DNA of 64,000 nucleotides from Streptomyces sp. T12 (lineage in GTDB: Bacteria; Actinomycetota; Actinomycetes; Streptomycetales; Streptomycetaceae). Positions 24,849 to 33,164 of the stretch are shown here, piece by piece (the first letter of the stretch is position 1; each line of letters begins with the position of its first letter). The stretch is from contig NZ_CP117866.1 in assembly GCF_028736035.1 (NCBI RefSeq), positions 3,162,001 to 3,226,000 of the forward strand. Direction: 5' to 3'. The position numbers were made by a program, and so were the translations under genes. The notes below the pieces were generated by a model. The model searched no databases. It was not told where the DNA came from and saw only the letters and a list, made by a program, of their open reading frames with translations.

Positions 24849-25659
24849 CGCTCCGCTGCGACTCGGCACACAACCGTCCCGCGGCCCGCTGGCATCACGG
24901 TCATCACACCCAGAACTGAAGGTCACAGAAGTCCCCCCGCGCCGCACACAAGGCCATGCACCGAAACAGACAGATCGGTCGTACTTCCGGGGGCGGCACG
25001 AGCGGCAATCGGAGTGATCAAAACGGCGGCCGCATCGCCAACGGCGCGAGGGAGACACACGAGCGGGATTCCTCTCGAAGATCACGGACAAGTCGGCGAT
25101 CTTCGTATCGGGCACCGTCTCCGCCCGTACGAGGTTTGGCCGTGCACTCACCCTCCCGGGCGGCAAATCACATGATCGGCAGGGAGGGTTCCACCAGCAT
25201 GACCGTGGAAGCCGTAGAAGGTCAGCGACGAGCTCTGGGCTCTGATCGAACCAATGCTGCCGAAGCATGAGCGGCGATTCCGGTTCCGGTGTCCAGTGCG
25301 AGTACCTGGCGCAGCCCGAGTGTGGACGTGGCTTCGCTGTCGGGCGCGAGTTGCCCGCAGATGATGCGCAGCGTCGTCTTGTCAGCCCCAGATCTGGTCC
25401 GGCCAGGTGCACCGATCTACTGATCATCGTCACCCGCTGCCCAACGACTGCGCGATTGCCACGCCACTGGGGCTGCACAGCACACTCGGCAGCAGAACCC
25501 ATGGGCAGGCCGACAACATGATCGACGGTTTACCTCTTCAAGGTGACCCGTCGTAGATGCCCTTGTCGCACGGCACGTGATCATGCGCATCCTGGCCGCC
25601 TGACATCCGGGGAAGCCCCTGAGTTGTTCCGCGACCCATTTCTCATAGGAGTTGGCGAC
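24849..25659. other. intergenic region with transposase debris
   Basis: About 800 bp between the MMPL gene and the phospholipase. Apart from the IS5-type fragment described separately, nothing recognisable is present. Both strands contain only short or compositionally unusual frames. Confidence 0.5.
25226..25330 (+). pseudogene. IS5-family transposase N-terminal fragment
   Basis: One frame reads DELWALIEPMLPKHERRFR, the standard start of an IS5-family transposase. After a frame change the next recognisable piece is QCEYLAQPECGRGF, matching the Q-W-E-Y-L-P-x-E-L-G-x-G-S-G block of the same family. The intervening codons are damaged and the catalytic part is missing. It is a relic of an insertion at the edge of the lipid cluster. 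Confidence 0.55.
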
Positions 25660-26655
25660 ATGGTCAGCCATCGGCCCAGGAAGGCGACGGCCGTGATCGG
25701 CGCATGCACAGCGATCACCGCCGCACTATCGGGCGTGTTCCAGGCACCAGGTGCGAGCGCGGACGCACCGTCGTACGACAGTGGAAGCCAGCCGGTATAC
25801 GCCGTCGCCCACCGCGTGCTCACCTCAGAAGGGGTGGTCAACGCGCTGGCGCACGGTGCGAACGCTCTCGAAGTGGACGCAACCGCGTGGACCGACGGCG
25901 GCTGGTACGCCGATCACGACGGGACCATCACCAGCCGCGGCGACACGCTGGAAGAGGTATTCGACCAGGTCACGACAGAGCGAGCCCGGGGCGCACGCAT
26001 CAACTTCGTGTGGCTGGACATCAAGAACCCCGACTTCTGCGGCGGCAGTTCCCCGCAACGGACCCACTGTTCGGTGGCGGGTCTAAGGGACCTGGCACGC
26101 AGGAAACTTGAGAACCGAGGGGTTCGCGTCTTGTACGGCTTCTCCACGTCGAGCGTGGGAGGTGTCGGCTGGAAGGCCGTGAACGACGGGCTGAAAGCCA
26201 AGGAAGGCGTTGCCATCAGCGGCAACTATGACGACGTGCGGACGGCCTTCGCCAGACTCGGCACCAACATCCCGCGCAGCCAGCGCGTCATGGACAACGG
26301 CCTGTTCGACCCCAATCTGAACTTCGCGTCGATCGGCCGGCAGCTCCGTCTCGGGGCTCAGGCACGCGAGCGCGGCGAACTCGCCGGCGTCTTCGGGTGG
26401 ACCATCAGCGGTTCAGTGGGCCACACAGGGGCCGCACAGGTAGATGCCTATCTCGGCTCCCGCGGCTCTGGCGCAGACGGCTTGATCTACGGGCACTCAA
26501 CCCGTTGCTATCCCGACGGTGTTCCCGCTCCAGAGGGGTGCGGGAAGGACGACTCTGCCGCGGAGAGGTCCCTGCGCTACATCACCGACTGGGTACAGGC
26601 CCACAGCACCACCCAGCATCTCGCCACCAACGGCGACATTCCCTTCGGATACTGA
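25660..26655 (+). CDS. secreted sphingomyelinase D / phospholipase D (SicTox-Corynebacterium type)
   Basis: A 331-residue exported enzyme. The signal peptide covers about residues 1-35 (AVIGACTAITAALSGVFQAPGASA). The mature start PVYAVAHRVLTSEGV and ANALEVDATAW with WYADHDGTI reproduce the catalytic pattern of spider and corynebacterial enzymes: His51, Glu71, Asp73 and His86, with the same 20- and 35-residue spacings, then WLDIKNPD with Asp120 and Lys122, and VLYGF. The C-terminus TTQHLATNGDIPFGY is also typical. These enzymes cleave or cyclise the headgroup of sphingomyelin, ceramide-phosphate lipids and lysophospholipids. GGAG precedes ATG 25660. It sits just beyond the ceramide-like gene cluster. 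Confidence 0.92.
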   Translation: MVSHRPRKATAVIGACTAITAALSGVFQAPGASADAPSYDSGSQPVYAVAHRVLTSEGVVNALAHGANALEVDATAWTDGGWYADHDGTITSRGDTLEEVFDQVTTERARGARINFVWLDIKNPDFCGGSSPQRTHCSVAGLRDLARRKLENRGVRVLYGFSTSSVGGVGWKAVNDGLKAKEGVAISGNYDDVRTAFARLGTNIPRSQRVMDNGLFDPNLNFASIGRQLRLGAQARERGELAGVFGWTISGSVGHTGAAQVDAYLGSRGSGADGLIYGHSTRCYPDGVPAPEGCGKDDSAAERSLRYITDWVQAHSTTQHLATNGDIPFGY

Positions 26656-27356
26656 CCACTCCTCCCGTGGCGGTCGGCTGAGGCATGCCTCCGAGCAGAA
26701 CTTCGTCGCGACCCGTACACCACATGGCGTAGGCCTCGCGGCCGTCCCGTCCTCATGTGGGCGCTCATCCGTGAACTGGTCCTTGACCTGGTGATCCGTG
26801 CCGTTTTCGGACCGAACCCGGACCTCTTGGCCGCTCGCGCCTCGGTACTCACCGGGACACTCTGACAGGCAGCGAGCAACCCCCTTCCACTGAACCCCTG
26901 GACCCGGCGCCTTCCGGGCAGCTCCTACGGCAACGTCCTTCGCACCCGAAGCCAACTGGTGGATTGCATCCTGAGTGCCGTTCGCATGCGCTCCCAGGCT
27001 GGCGGAGGGGACGGGCTGCTGGGTGACCTGACGCGGGCCCGCACCGAGGACGAACTCGTCAACAGGAACACGGCCGACAGCAAGAGCGGACACCGATGCC
27101 TTGCCGGACCTGGTGGTCCAGGATCGCCCAAGACGAGGGCAAGCAGCACCGGCGGCGGTCGGTGGACGGCACATGGGACCGCGCTTCTACGCTCCCACGG
27201 CACGTAGGGACGAAACCGCAGGTCACAGCCGCGCGAGCATCATGCTGGACGCACACGAAGCGGAGTTCGCTGCACCACCGCGCAACCCTCGCTGCACGCC
27301 ACGCACCCACGAAACGGCGTTTTCGCAGGCCAGAAGGTTTCTGCTCGCGTAGCGAG
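26656..27356. other. gene-free stretch left of the island
   Basis: About 700 bp between the phospholipase gene and the left 25-bp repeat. Open frames exist on both strands, but none has a ribosome site, recognisable domain or typical codon pattern. No feature is supported. Confidence 0.4.
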
Positions 27357-27381
27357 TGGTGGGGCGGGTGGGACTCGAACC
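27357..27381. repeat. left attachment-like repeat (tRNA 3' end copy)
   Basis: Twenty-five bases identical to 36137-36161, the 3' end (CCA, acceptor arm and T-arm) of the tRNA gene with anticodon CAU on the minus strand. The flanking CAGAAGGTTTCTGC also resembles CAGAACGTTTCTGC beside the true tRNA. This is the pattern left by site-specific integration into a tRNA gene. Confidence 0.65.
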
Positions 27382-27786
27382 TATTTTGGTGATGCGTCTC
27401 ACCTGCGACGCTGCAGCAGGAACGGATATATCCGTCTGTTTCCATTCGGCTGCATCCTCCTCGATCCTGCTCGATCGGGCACCGTTAGGCGTTCGCCACA
27501 CCGCTTCCTTGCCGCCCCTACGGGACCGGGAGGCACGCGGTGACCCTCGCGACTGTCCCAGGGCTACTGGAACGCCCTTGCTCTGCGACGAGGCGTCGCG
27601 GCCTATGGCGCACAAATACACCCCGCCGCCGCGATTACGTTCCGTAACTGGTGAGGTCGCTACGGGCCACCGCTGCCGCCGTCCCGCATGACGATCGCGT
27701 TGCCCTCGCCGCTGCGCAGGTAGTTGACGCTCGGGCCCGGTCCCTGCGCCACGCCGTCCGCCCGGACCTCCCGGAGAGGTTCTCGG
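27382..27786. other. stretch without a recognised gene inside the island
   Basis: No clear gene. Around 27690-27715 the minus strand encodes LRSGEGNAIVMRDGGSGG, similar to the C-terminal tail LRSGDESAIVVGHGGS of the adjacent cyclase-homology pseudogene. This suggests a partial duplication of that gene's end. Confidence 0.35.
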
Positions 27787-28735
27787 TCATGGCCGGTCAC
27801 CCGAGTTTCGGGGACCTAGGAAGGGCACACCATCGGTCCCGTTCGTGACACTCGCACTACCCCCGTGCCCCACGACGATCGCACTCTCGTCCCCACTGCG
27901 CAGGTTGCCAGCGGAGGGCCCGGTCCCCGGTGTGTGGCCCGGCGCGGTCTCCTCCGGATCCGGCTCCAGGTCCAGCTGCCGTGTGTCCGCGCCCTGGTCC
28001 CAGACCCAGGCCTCCCCCCGGCGTTCCTTCTCCTCGACGCTCACGCGCCGGAAATTCCTCCGCCGGGATGCCGGTGTATGCCTCCTGTACGACCTTGTGG
28101 AAGACGGTCGCCGACACCGCGACGGCCAGACAGGCGTACGGCGCCCGGGCCAGGGCGGTGCGCAGGGGTACGCAGTCGAGGATGCGGCTGGTCTCGACCG
28201 GGGCCCGCTCGACGAAGCCGTTGGCGCCCAGCGCGGCCGAGCCGAGTGGACGGCCGCGCGCAGACGGAGCCAAGGCCGCTGGCCCTGGCCGACGTTGAAG
28301 GCGCGCAGGCCGGCGTCCAGGGCGCGCATGAAGTCGTCGACCAAGGCGGGCTCGGAGGCGTCCGCGGGCAGAACAGCGAACAGCGAGTCACCACCCTCCT
28401 GCGTCACCCATGCCTCGCGGTCCAGTCCGGCCGTGGCGGCCGCCGAATCCAGCAACGCCACAATCACTTCCTGGAACTGCCGCTGCGTTTCCGCGTCGAC
28501 TCCGCCGTAACCCTTGGCATCTACCGTCTGCAGCGGCCTGCGCCCGAACGCCCTTACGGCGCCCGGCTCGTCCACGCCGGGCCGCCCGGATGAGGCAGCC
28601 GAACGCTGGGAGGAACGGCCCGCCCGTACCTTGACTTGCTCCAGACGGGGAATCAGGAGATGTCCCGTCCGGCTTCCTGGAGGCGACGAGCGAGCTCGTC
28701 ACTTTCGTTGCCGTCCACTCATGCCTCCTTAGTTC
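27787..28735 (-). pseudogene. cyclase-homology-domain gene, multiply frameshifted
   Basis: Reading across three frames gives DELARRLQEAGRDIS, then DAKGYGGVDAETQRQFQEV and AWVTQEGGDSLFAVLPADASE in one frame. NGFVERAPVETSRILD with PYACLAVAVSATVFHKVV is in a second, and FRRVSVEEKERRGEAWVW is back in the first. This resembles the nucleotide-cyclase-like domain found in many Streptomyces proteins that carry effector-type modules. Frameshifts lie near 28650, 28250 and 28060. An AAGGAGGC ribosome site before ATGAGTGG at about 28717 marks the original start. It is no longer able to give a full product. Confidence 0.5.
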
Positions 28736-28784
28736 CGTAGTCGTCGGCCATCAGACCGGCCAGGGCCCGGCGGGCATCGTGCAG
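28701..28784 (-). CDS. 27-aa frame, probable 3' end of a truncated gene
   Basis: The minus strand reads MVFKSQLHDARRALAGLMADDYGTKEA then stop, ending with an ATGA overlap onto the start of the cyclase-homology pseudogene. The coupling suggests that a real gene once preceded that pseudogene. Only its end survives, cut by the CRISPR material at about 28818. Start position is approximate. Confidence 0.3.
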
Positions 28785-28840
28785 CTGTGACTTGAAGACC
28801 ATCGAGTATCAAAACGAGGGATGGTCCCGCTTCGCCCCCG

Positions 28841-28996
28841 GGGATCATCCCTGCGGACACGGGGAGCACCGGGCGACCTGGGCGGACAGCCGTACGGCGG
28901 CGGGACCATCCCCCGCAGGCGCGCAGGGAGCAGGGACCCGGAGATGCCCCCGGCGTTCGGGGGGGGCGGGACCATCCCCGCGGGTGCGGGGAGCAC
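28841..28996 (-). CRISPR. three-repeat type I-E array downstream of cas2
   Basis: Three repeats on the minus strand. 28968-28996 is a perfect 29-nt consensus (plus-strand reading GGGACCATCCCC...GGGGAGCAC). 28902-28932 is degenerate with about two extra bases. 28841-28869 is degenerate. The spacer between the two left repeats is 32 nt. The perfect repeat faces cas2 (about 70 bp away) and the decayed ones lie distal, as expected for the leader end being next to cas2. A partial forward-oriented piece (GGGATGGTCCC, 28818-28828) adjoins. Confidence 0.8.
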
Positions 28997-29063
28997 ACTT
29001 CGCGACCTGCTGCTTTAAGGGTGGCAGGCCAGATCCTCTGGCACTTGTACAGGTTCCGGCATT

Positions 29064-29435
29064 TCACACAGATCCGCCATCTCGGACCTCAGCCCCTGAA
29101 GCGGCGGCGTTTGGCGGCGTGCTCCAGCCGGTTTTGGGAGCGGTGTTGGTGGGCTGGGTGTTGGCGTTCGGGCGGCGGATGAGGGTCAGTCCCTCGTGGT
29201 CGACCGGGTGCCAGCTGTGGTCGTGCGTGCGAAAGGTGAAGCCCTGTTCATTGTTCGTGGTGTGGGCGAGGAGGGCGCGGCCCTGTCCCGCGTATTGCTG
29301 GACTTCGTTCCAGAGGGCGTCTCGGATGCGGGCTGAGGGGTTGCCGATGAAGACGCCCGCGGAGATTTCGAGGAGCCAGCGGGTGAGGAACCCGCGTAGT
29401 CCGGGCGGGCAGTTGGTGAGGACGATTACGGTCAC
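29064..29435 (-). CDS. cas2: CRISPR-associated endonuclease Cas2, type I-E
   Basis: A 123-residue Cas2e. It has the characteristic start VTVIVLTNCPPGLRGFLTRWL, then GVFIGNPSARIRDALW, and NNEQGFTFRTHDHSWHPVDHEGLTLIRRP. An extra C-terminal tail of about 30 residues follows the usual end. Cas2 forms the integration complex with Cas1 that adds new spacers. The GTG start overlaps the cas1 stop by 4 bp (GTGA). The gene looks intact, but its partner is truncated, so spacer acquisition from this locus should be dead. Confidence 0.9.
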   Translation of the reverse strand: MTVIVLTNCPPGLRGFLTRWLLEISAGVFIGNPSARIRDALWNEVQQYAGQGRALLAHTTNNEQGFTFRTHDHSWHPVDHEGLTLIRRPNANTQPTNTAPKTGWSTPPNAAASGAEVRDGGSV

Positions 29436-29710
29436 CAGAGCACCGCTTCCTCGTCGTCTCCGTCCGCGTAGTTGTGTCCGGAGGCGACGTGTTGGCCTCG
29501 GTCGCTGTGGAGCGTGACGCGGTCCCGTTCGTCTGCCGGGTGGTCGCCCGGGCCCGTGGCGCCGGGCATGACGAGGTCTTTGATGTCGTCGACGCAGCGG
29601 TCCAGCAAGGATGTTGCGTTGATGCGGTCGCGCAGGGCGCGGCGGGTGCGGGCGCCGACGTCCTGTTCGTCTTCCGCAGCGATGTCGAAGGCGAGGGGGA
29701 TTCCGATCTC
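29432..29710 (-). pseudogene. cas1: cas1 (type I-E), C-terminal fragment only
   Basis: The frame reads EIGIPLAFDIAAEDEQDVG, ALRDRINATSLLDRCVDDIKD and a tail ending DDEEAVLW before the TGA shared with cas2. This corresponds to roughly the last 90 residues of a Cas1e protein of about 310. The upstream sequence changes abruptly at 29711 into the last 11 bases of a CRISPR repeat in the opposite orientation. The catalytic residues of Cas1 are lost. Confidence 0.85.
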
Positions 29711-29782
29711 GGGATGGTCCCCGGGGGCTGACGCCGTGGGCGATGGGGTCGGTGTGCTCCCCGCACCCGCGGGGATGGTCCC
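29711..29782 (+). CRISPR. CRISPR remnant fused to cas1
   Basis: A truncated repeat (GGGATGGTCCC, 29711-29721), a 32-nt spacer (29722-29753) and one perfect 29-nt consensus repeat (29754-29782), oriented opposite to the array beside cas2. Its left end is joined directly to the cas1 fragment. It looks like one end of an array that once lay on the far side of the cas operon. Confidence 0.85.
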
Positions 29783-29962
29783 AGCGACCGGTGGGGGGCT
29801 TGCGCGGAAGTATGGCGCCGCAGGTCAGCACGTGTTGCGGAGCGCCCTCGAGAACGCGGTGGGCGCAACCTGGGAACGTGTATCCCCGCAGTGGCACAGG
29901 TCTGGAGAAGTCATCGCTTGGCGGCGCGAGGCCGTTGTGTGTTCGGGATGGCCGACACCGGT

Positions 29963-31216
29963 TCAGGCGGTGGTGGGTGAGCCAGTGTGCAGCGGCCGGT
30001 ACACGGTGGTAATGGGGGCGAGGGGGAGGTCAGGACGCATGCGGGTGCGGGGGAAGAAGCGGGGCTGGCGGGTGAAGGTGACACCCTCGATCGCGCCGTT
30101 CTTGTACACGGGCCCGACGAGCCGGTCAGCCGCATCGCGGACCCCGATGCACACGCCCGGCTTCCAGTGAGCTCGCCGCCAGGTGCCGGTGGTGAGCGGT
30201 GTGCCCGTGTCGGTGGGCTCGGCACGCTCGGGTGGGGGCTCATCTGGTGGCGGGGTGAAGTCGAGGACGCGAACGTGGTGCCAGCCGCCGCCCTGGCCAG
30301 CCTCGCTGCGGACCGCACGGGCGAGGGCACTGCGTGAGCCGGGTCGGCTGCCGGGACCAGGGTCGGGAAGTGTGGGCGGCTGCAGCCAGCGGGCGAAGGC
30401 GAGTTGAGCCGCGTAGCCGTACAGAACACAGCCGCCAGCGTGGTCGCCGTAGGCGGCGTGCTGCAACATCCACAAGCGGCGGCCGGAGCCGTCCAGGGCG
30501 GTGAGCAGGAGGAAGCCGGCCGTGGTGTCGAGGGAGCCGTCGTCGCTGGCGGCGAGCAGACCACCGAGGATCGCTGGCTCGTGTCCGGCACACTGGCCGG
30601 CCTCGATGAGTTGGGCGAGCTCGGTGTCGTCGGCTTCCGCGGCTGCCAGGGTGACGGGCTCGTGGACAACGAGCGACCACGGCGCGGGCAATCGCAGCGC
30701 GGTGAGCGTCTCGGCGTCCAAGGGCGAGGCGGTGACCACGTCCAGGGCGAGGCTGGCAGGGATCATGTGGGCGGCGGAGAGGTAGGCGGCGGTCCCGGTC
30801 AATGCGCGCACCAGCCGTTCGATCCGCACCTGTTTGCCGCTGTAGTCGCTGGTGCGGAAGTCCTTGGGGGTGAGTAGGCCGGAGCGCAGCGCGCCGACGT
30901 CGGCCGGGACCAGGCCGACCAAGTCCTCGGGCATGCTGCGGCGGATGCGTGCGTAGCGGCCCTCTCGCTGCCAGTCCTTGATCCGAGTGCGCAGCGCGGC
31001 CGCAGCGATGTCGAGGACTTCTCCGTTGTGCGTGCCGACGGCGAGACAGATCTTCGTCTCGTGCGGCAACTCGTTCCACACGATGTTGTGATCGGCTGCG
31101 AGTTTGTCAGCCGCCCCGCACTCTGCGACCACTCGCTTCCACATCGTCCCCAGGCGCGCGTGCCACGGTCCGGGCTCGGCGCCGAGGAGGGAGTTCTTCC
31201 ACGCATTGGGCCTCAT
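29963..31216 (-). CDS. hypothetical protein, 417 aa
   Basis: A long frame starting MRPNAWKNSLLGAEPGPWH. The middle part is rich in Ala/Leu (ALRLPAPWSLVVHEPVTLAAAEADD; LQHAAYGDHAGGCVLYGYAAQLAFARWL). A proline/glutamate-rich linker (PPPDEPPPERAEPTDT) precedes a C-terminal block HWKPGVCIGVRDAADRLVGPVYKNGAIEG. No family was recognised, but codon use and length argue for a real gene. The frame continues upstream into the purA fragment, so the true 5' end may have been replaced at the junction near 31216-31235. No good ribosome site precedes the ATG. Confidence 0.6.
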   Translation of the reverse strand: MRPNAWKNSLLGAEPGPWHARLGTMWKRVVAECGAADKLAADHNIVWNELPHETKICLAVGTHNGEVLDIAAAALRTRIKDWQREGRYARIRRSMPEDLVGLVPADVGALRSGLLTPKDFRTSDYSGKQVRIERLVRALTGTAAYLSAAHMIPASLALDVVTASPLDAETLTALRLPAPWSLVVHEPVTLAAAEADDTELAQLIEAGQCAGHEPAILGGLLAASDDGSLDTTAGFLLLTALDGSGRRLWMLQHAAYGDHAGGCVLYGYAAQLAFARWLQPPTLPDPGPGSRPGSRSALARAVRSEAGQGGGWHHVRVLDFTPPPDEPPPERAEPTDTGTPLTTGTWRRAHWKPGVCIGVRDAADRLVGPVYKNGAIEGVTFTRQPRFFPRTRMRPDLPLAPITTVYRPLHTGSPTTA

Positions 31217-31234
31217 GTCTGAGATCCGGTAGCG

Positions 31235-31968
31235 GCCGGTCCTGATCCTCAACCAGGCGCTGGAGGACGACAAGGTGGTCCTCTTCGAGGGCGGCCAGGG
31301 CACCCTCCTCGACATCGACCACGGCACGTACCCCTTCGTCACCTCCTCGAACCCGACCGCGGGCGGCGCCTGCACGGGTGCGGGCGTGGGCCCGACGAAG
31401 ATCAGCCGCGTGATCGGCATCCTCAAGGCGTACACGACCCGCGTCGGCGCCGGCCCGTTCCCGACCGAGCTCTTCGACGAGGACGGCGCTGCGCTGCGCC
31501 GCATCGGTGGCGAGCGGGGCGTGACGACCGGCCGTGACCGCCGCTGCGGCTGGTTCGACGCGGTGATCGCCCGGTACGCGACCCGTGTGAACGGCCTGAC
31601 CGACTTCTTCCTCACCAAGCTGGACGTCCTGACCGGCTGGGAGCAGATCCCGGTCTGCGTGGCGTACGAGATCGACGGCAAGCGCGTCGAGGAGCTCCCG
31701 TACTCCCAGACCGACTTCCACCACGCGAAGCCGGTCTACGAGATGCTGCCGGGCTGGAGCGAGGACATCAGCAAGGCCAAGTCCTTCTCCGACCTGCCGA
31801 AGAACGCCCAGGCATACGTCAAGGCGCTGGAGGAGATGTCCGGCGCGCCGATCTCCGCGATCGGCGTGGGGCCGGGCCGGGACGAGACGATCGAGATCAA
31901 CTCGTTCCTGCAGGCCGCGAATACCTGTTCCCCGCCGGAAGCCCTCCGGCGGGGAGTATGCATATAAG
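31235..31968 (+). pseudogene. purA: adenylosuccinate synthetase, C-terminal fragment
   Basis: The frame encodes [55 protein letters not shown], and on to the normal end [16 protein letters not shown], plus a read-through tail. This is the last 55-60 percent of a Streptomyces PurA, with strongly biased codons and excellent conservation. The N-terminal GTP-binding part is missing: upstream there is a stop (TAG near 31232) and unrelated sequence. A complete purA must lie elsewhere because the enzyme is essential for AMP synthesis. This copy is a recent partial duplication or deletion scar. Confidence 0.85.
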
Positions 31969-32055
31969 CGTTTGAGTGACTTATCGAGATTTTACGTCCC
32001 ATGCGCGGTAGGACTCACTTCGCATCGCACCCCCCAGTCGAAGAGGAGAACCTTC

Positions 32056-32556
32056 GTGCGTCGTGTCCTCAAGCTCCTGACCATGACGTTCCTCACGCTC
32101 GCCCTCGGCGTCTCGCCCGCCCTCGCGGACAGCCCGCATTTCATCGGGTCCCCGACGTGCACCCCCAAGGCGATCACGCAAAGTGGTGCGTCCATCACGT
32201 GCAGCGGCAAGGCGGCCGGCCTGGGAACGGGTCCTGCCGCGGCCTTTGTGACGGCCGATCAGGTCCGCGTCCAGTACATCTGCGTCAACAGGGGCGGGAA
32301 CACTGCCCCGGGTCACCCGGCCTTCTTCGGCCCTGTGACGGGCGCGACCCAGAACATCAACCCCCGTGCGGGGCAGATCACGTTCAGCGTGTCGCTCAAC
32401 ACGCCCCCGAACCCTCCGGCGAGTCAGGTGTGTCCCAACGGCAACTGGCGGGTGCAGGTCGTCTCGGCGACCTTCGTCAATGTCGTGCTGCACGTCCAGC
32501 AGCCGGCCGGCAACGACATCCTTACCTGGTTCTTCCATGACATCGACCCGTCGTAA
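32056..32556 (+). CDS. secreted protein of unknown function
   Basis: A 166-residue protein with a clear signal peptide (VRRVLKLLTMTFLTLALGVSPALA, cleavage near ALA-DS). The mature domain of about 140 residues contains four cysteines (GSPTCTP, SITCSG, QYICVNR, SQVCPNG) that could form two disulphides, and beta-rich stretches such as GQITFSVSLNTPPNPP. GTG 32056 has AAGAGGAGAA upstream. No family was recognised. A hairpin terminator follows at 32593. Confidence 0.75.
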   Translation: MRRVLKLLTMTFLTLALGVSPALADSPHFIGSPTCTPKAITQSGASITCSGKAAGLGTGPAAAFVTADQVRVQYICVNRGGNTAPGHPAFFGPVTGATQNINPRAGQITFSVSLNTPPNPPASQVCPNGNWRVQVVSATFVNVVLHVQQPAGNDILTWFFHDIDPS

Positions 32557-32592
32557 TCCGCGGGTTGCGTCCGTGCAGGTGTGAGTGAGAAG

Positions 32593-32617
32593 CACCCGGC
32601 CAGGTATCGGCCGGGTG
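32593..32617 (+). terminator. hairpin terminator after the secreted-protein gene
   Basis: CACCCGGCC (32593-32601) and GGCCGGGTG (32609-32617) form a 9-bp stem with a 7-nt loop, 37 bp after the stop codon, followed by a short T-containing stretch. Confidence 0.65.
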
Positions 32618-32650
32618 TTCTGCAGTGGGTGTCCCTGCTCAGGAGCCCTT

Positions 32651-32722
32651 ATGCCCGTCAGTCCCATGAACCGCCGGGAGTTCATGCACAAGTCGGCGGC
32701 ATCGACGCCGTCAGCCAGGTGA
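32651..32722 (+). pseudogene. orphan Tat-signal-like N-terminus
   Basis: A 23-codon frame with GGAG before its ATG encodes MPVSPMNRREFMHKSAAS and then stops. NRREFMHKSA resembles the twin-arginine signal motif at the start of exported enzymes, but the hydrophobic part and the enzyme are missing. It is probably the start of a deleted gene. Confidence 0.3.
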
Positions 32723-32976
32723 ACGCCGGCCAGGGGACGCCGTTGCCTCGCAGCCGCGTCGGCATCGCGCTGGCGCGGCTCGGGGAATGCCTCGCTAAGT
32801 AGGGCCTGGACACTCACATCAGGTGAACGATCCCCCCCTCAGGTCACTCGCAGATCCGTTTCTACTTCGCGAAGGACGGGCGGCACATACGGGACCCCCA
32901 GCAGCGGCAGGCCGCGAGGAGTTCCGTACACAGTTTCGCGCAAGGCCCACCGGTGGGCCGCGGTCGCGGGCAGGCC

Positions 32977-33046
32977 GTGCTCCCCGCACCCGCGGGGATG
33001 GTCCCCACTCCCAGACCACCCACACCATCGAACGCGCGTGCTCCCC
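32977..33046 (+). CRISPR. single CRISPR repeat plus spacer plus partial repeat
   Basis: A perfect 29-nt consensus repeat (32977-33005), a 32-nt spacer (33006-33037), and the first nine bases of another repeat (GTGCTCCCC, 33038-33046), after which the sequence departs. No further repeats lie on either side. Confidence 0.85.
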
Positions 33047-33164
33047 TGGCTGTCTTCACAAGCTTGGGCTCTGGCTCAGCTTCTGTGGCCAGTGGCAGAG
33101 AGCTACTGGGCTCGGCCCACCTGTTCAATCACATCACGGTTGCCCAGGCGGTTAGCGTGTCCGG

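Noticed and set aside
26497..27174. 225-codon frame on the minus strand left of the island
   Set aside because: Overlaps the end of the phospholipase gene, lacks a ribosome site, and its composition is not coding-like.
29963..31216. Cas8e/Cse1 or cas3 fragment, because of its closeness to cas1-cas2
   Set aside because: No Cascade or HD/helicase motif could be found in any part of the protein.
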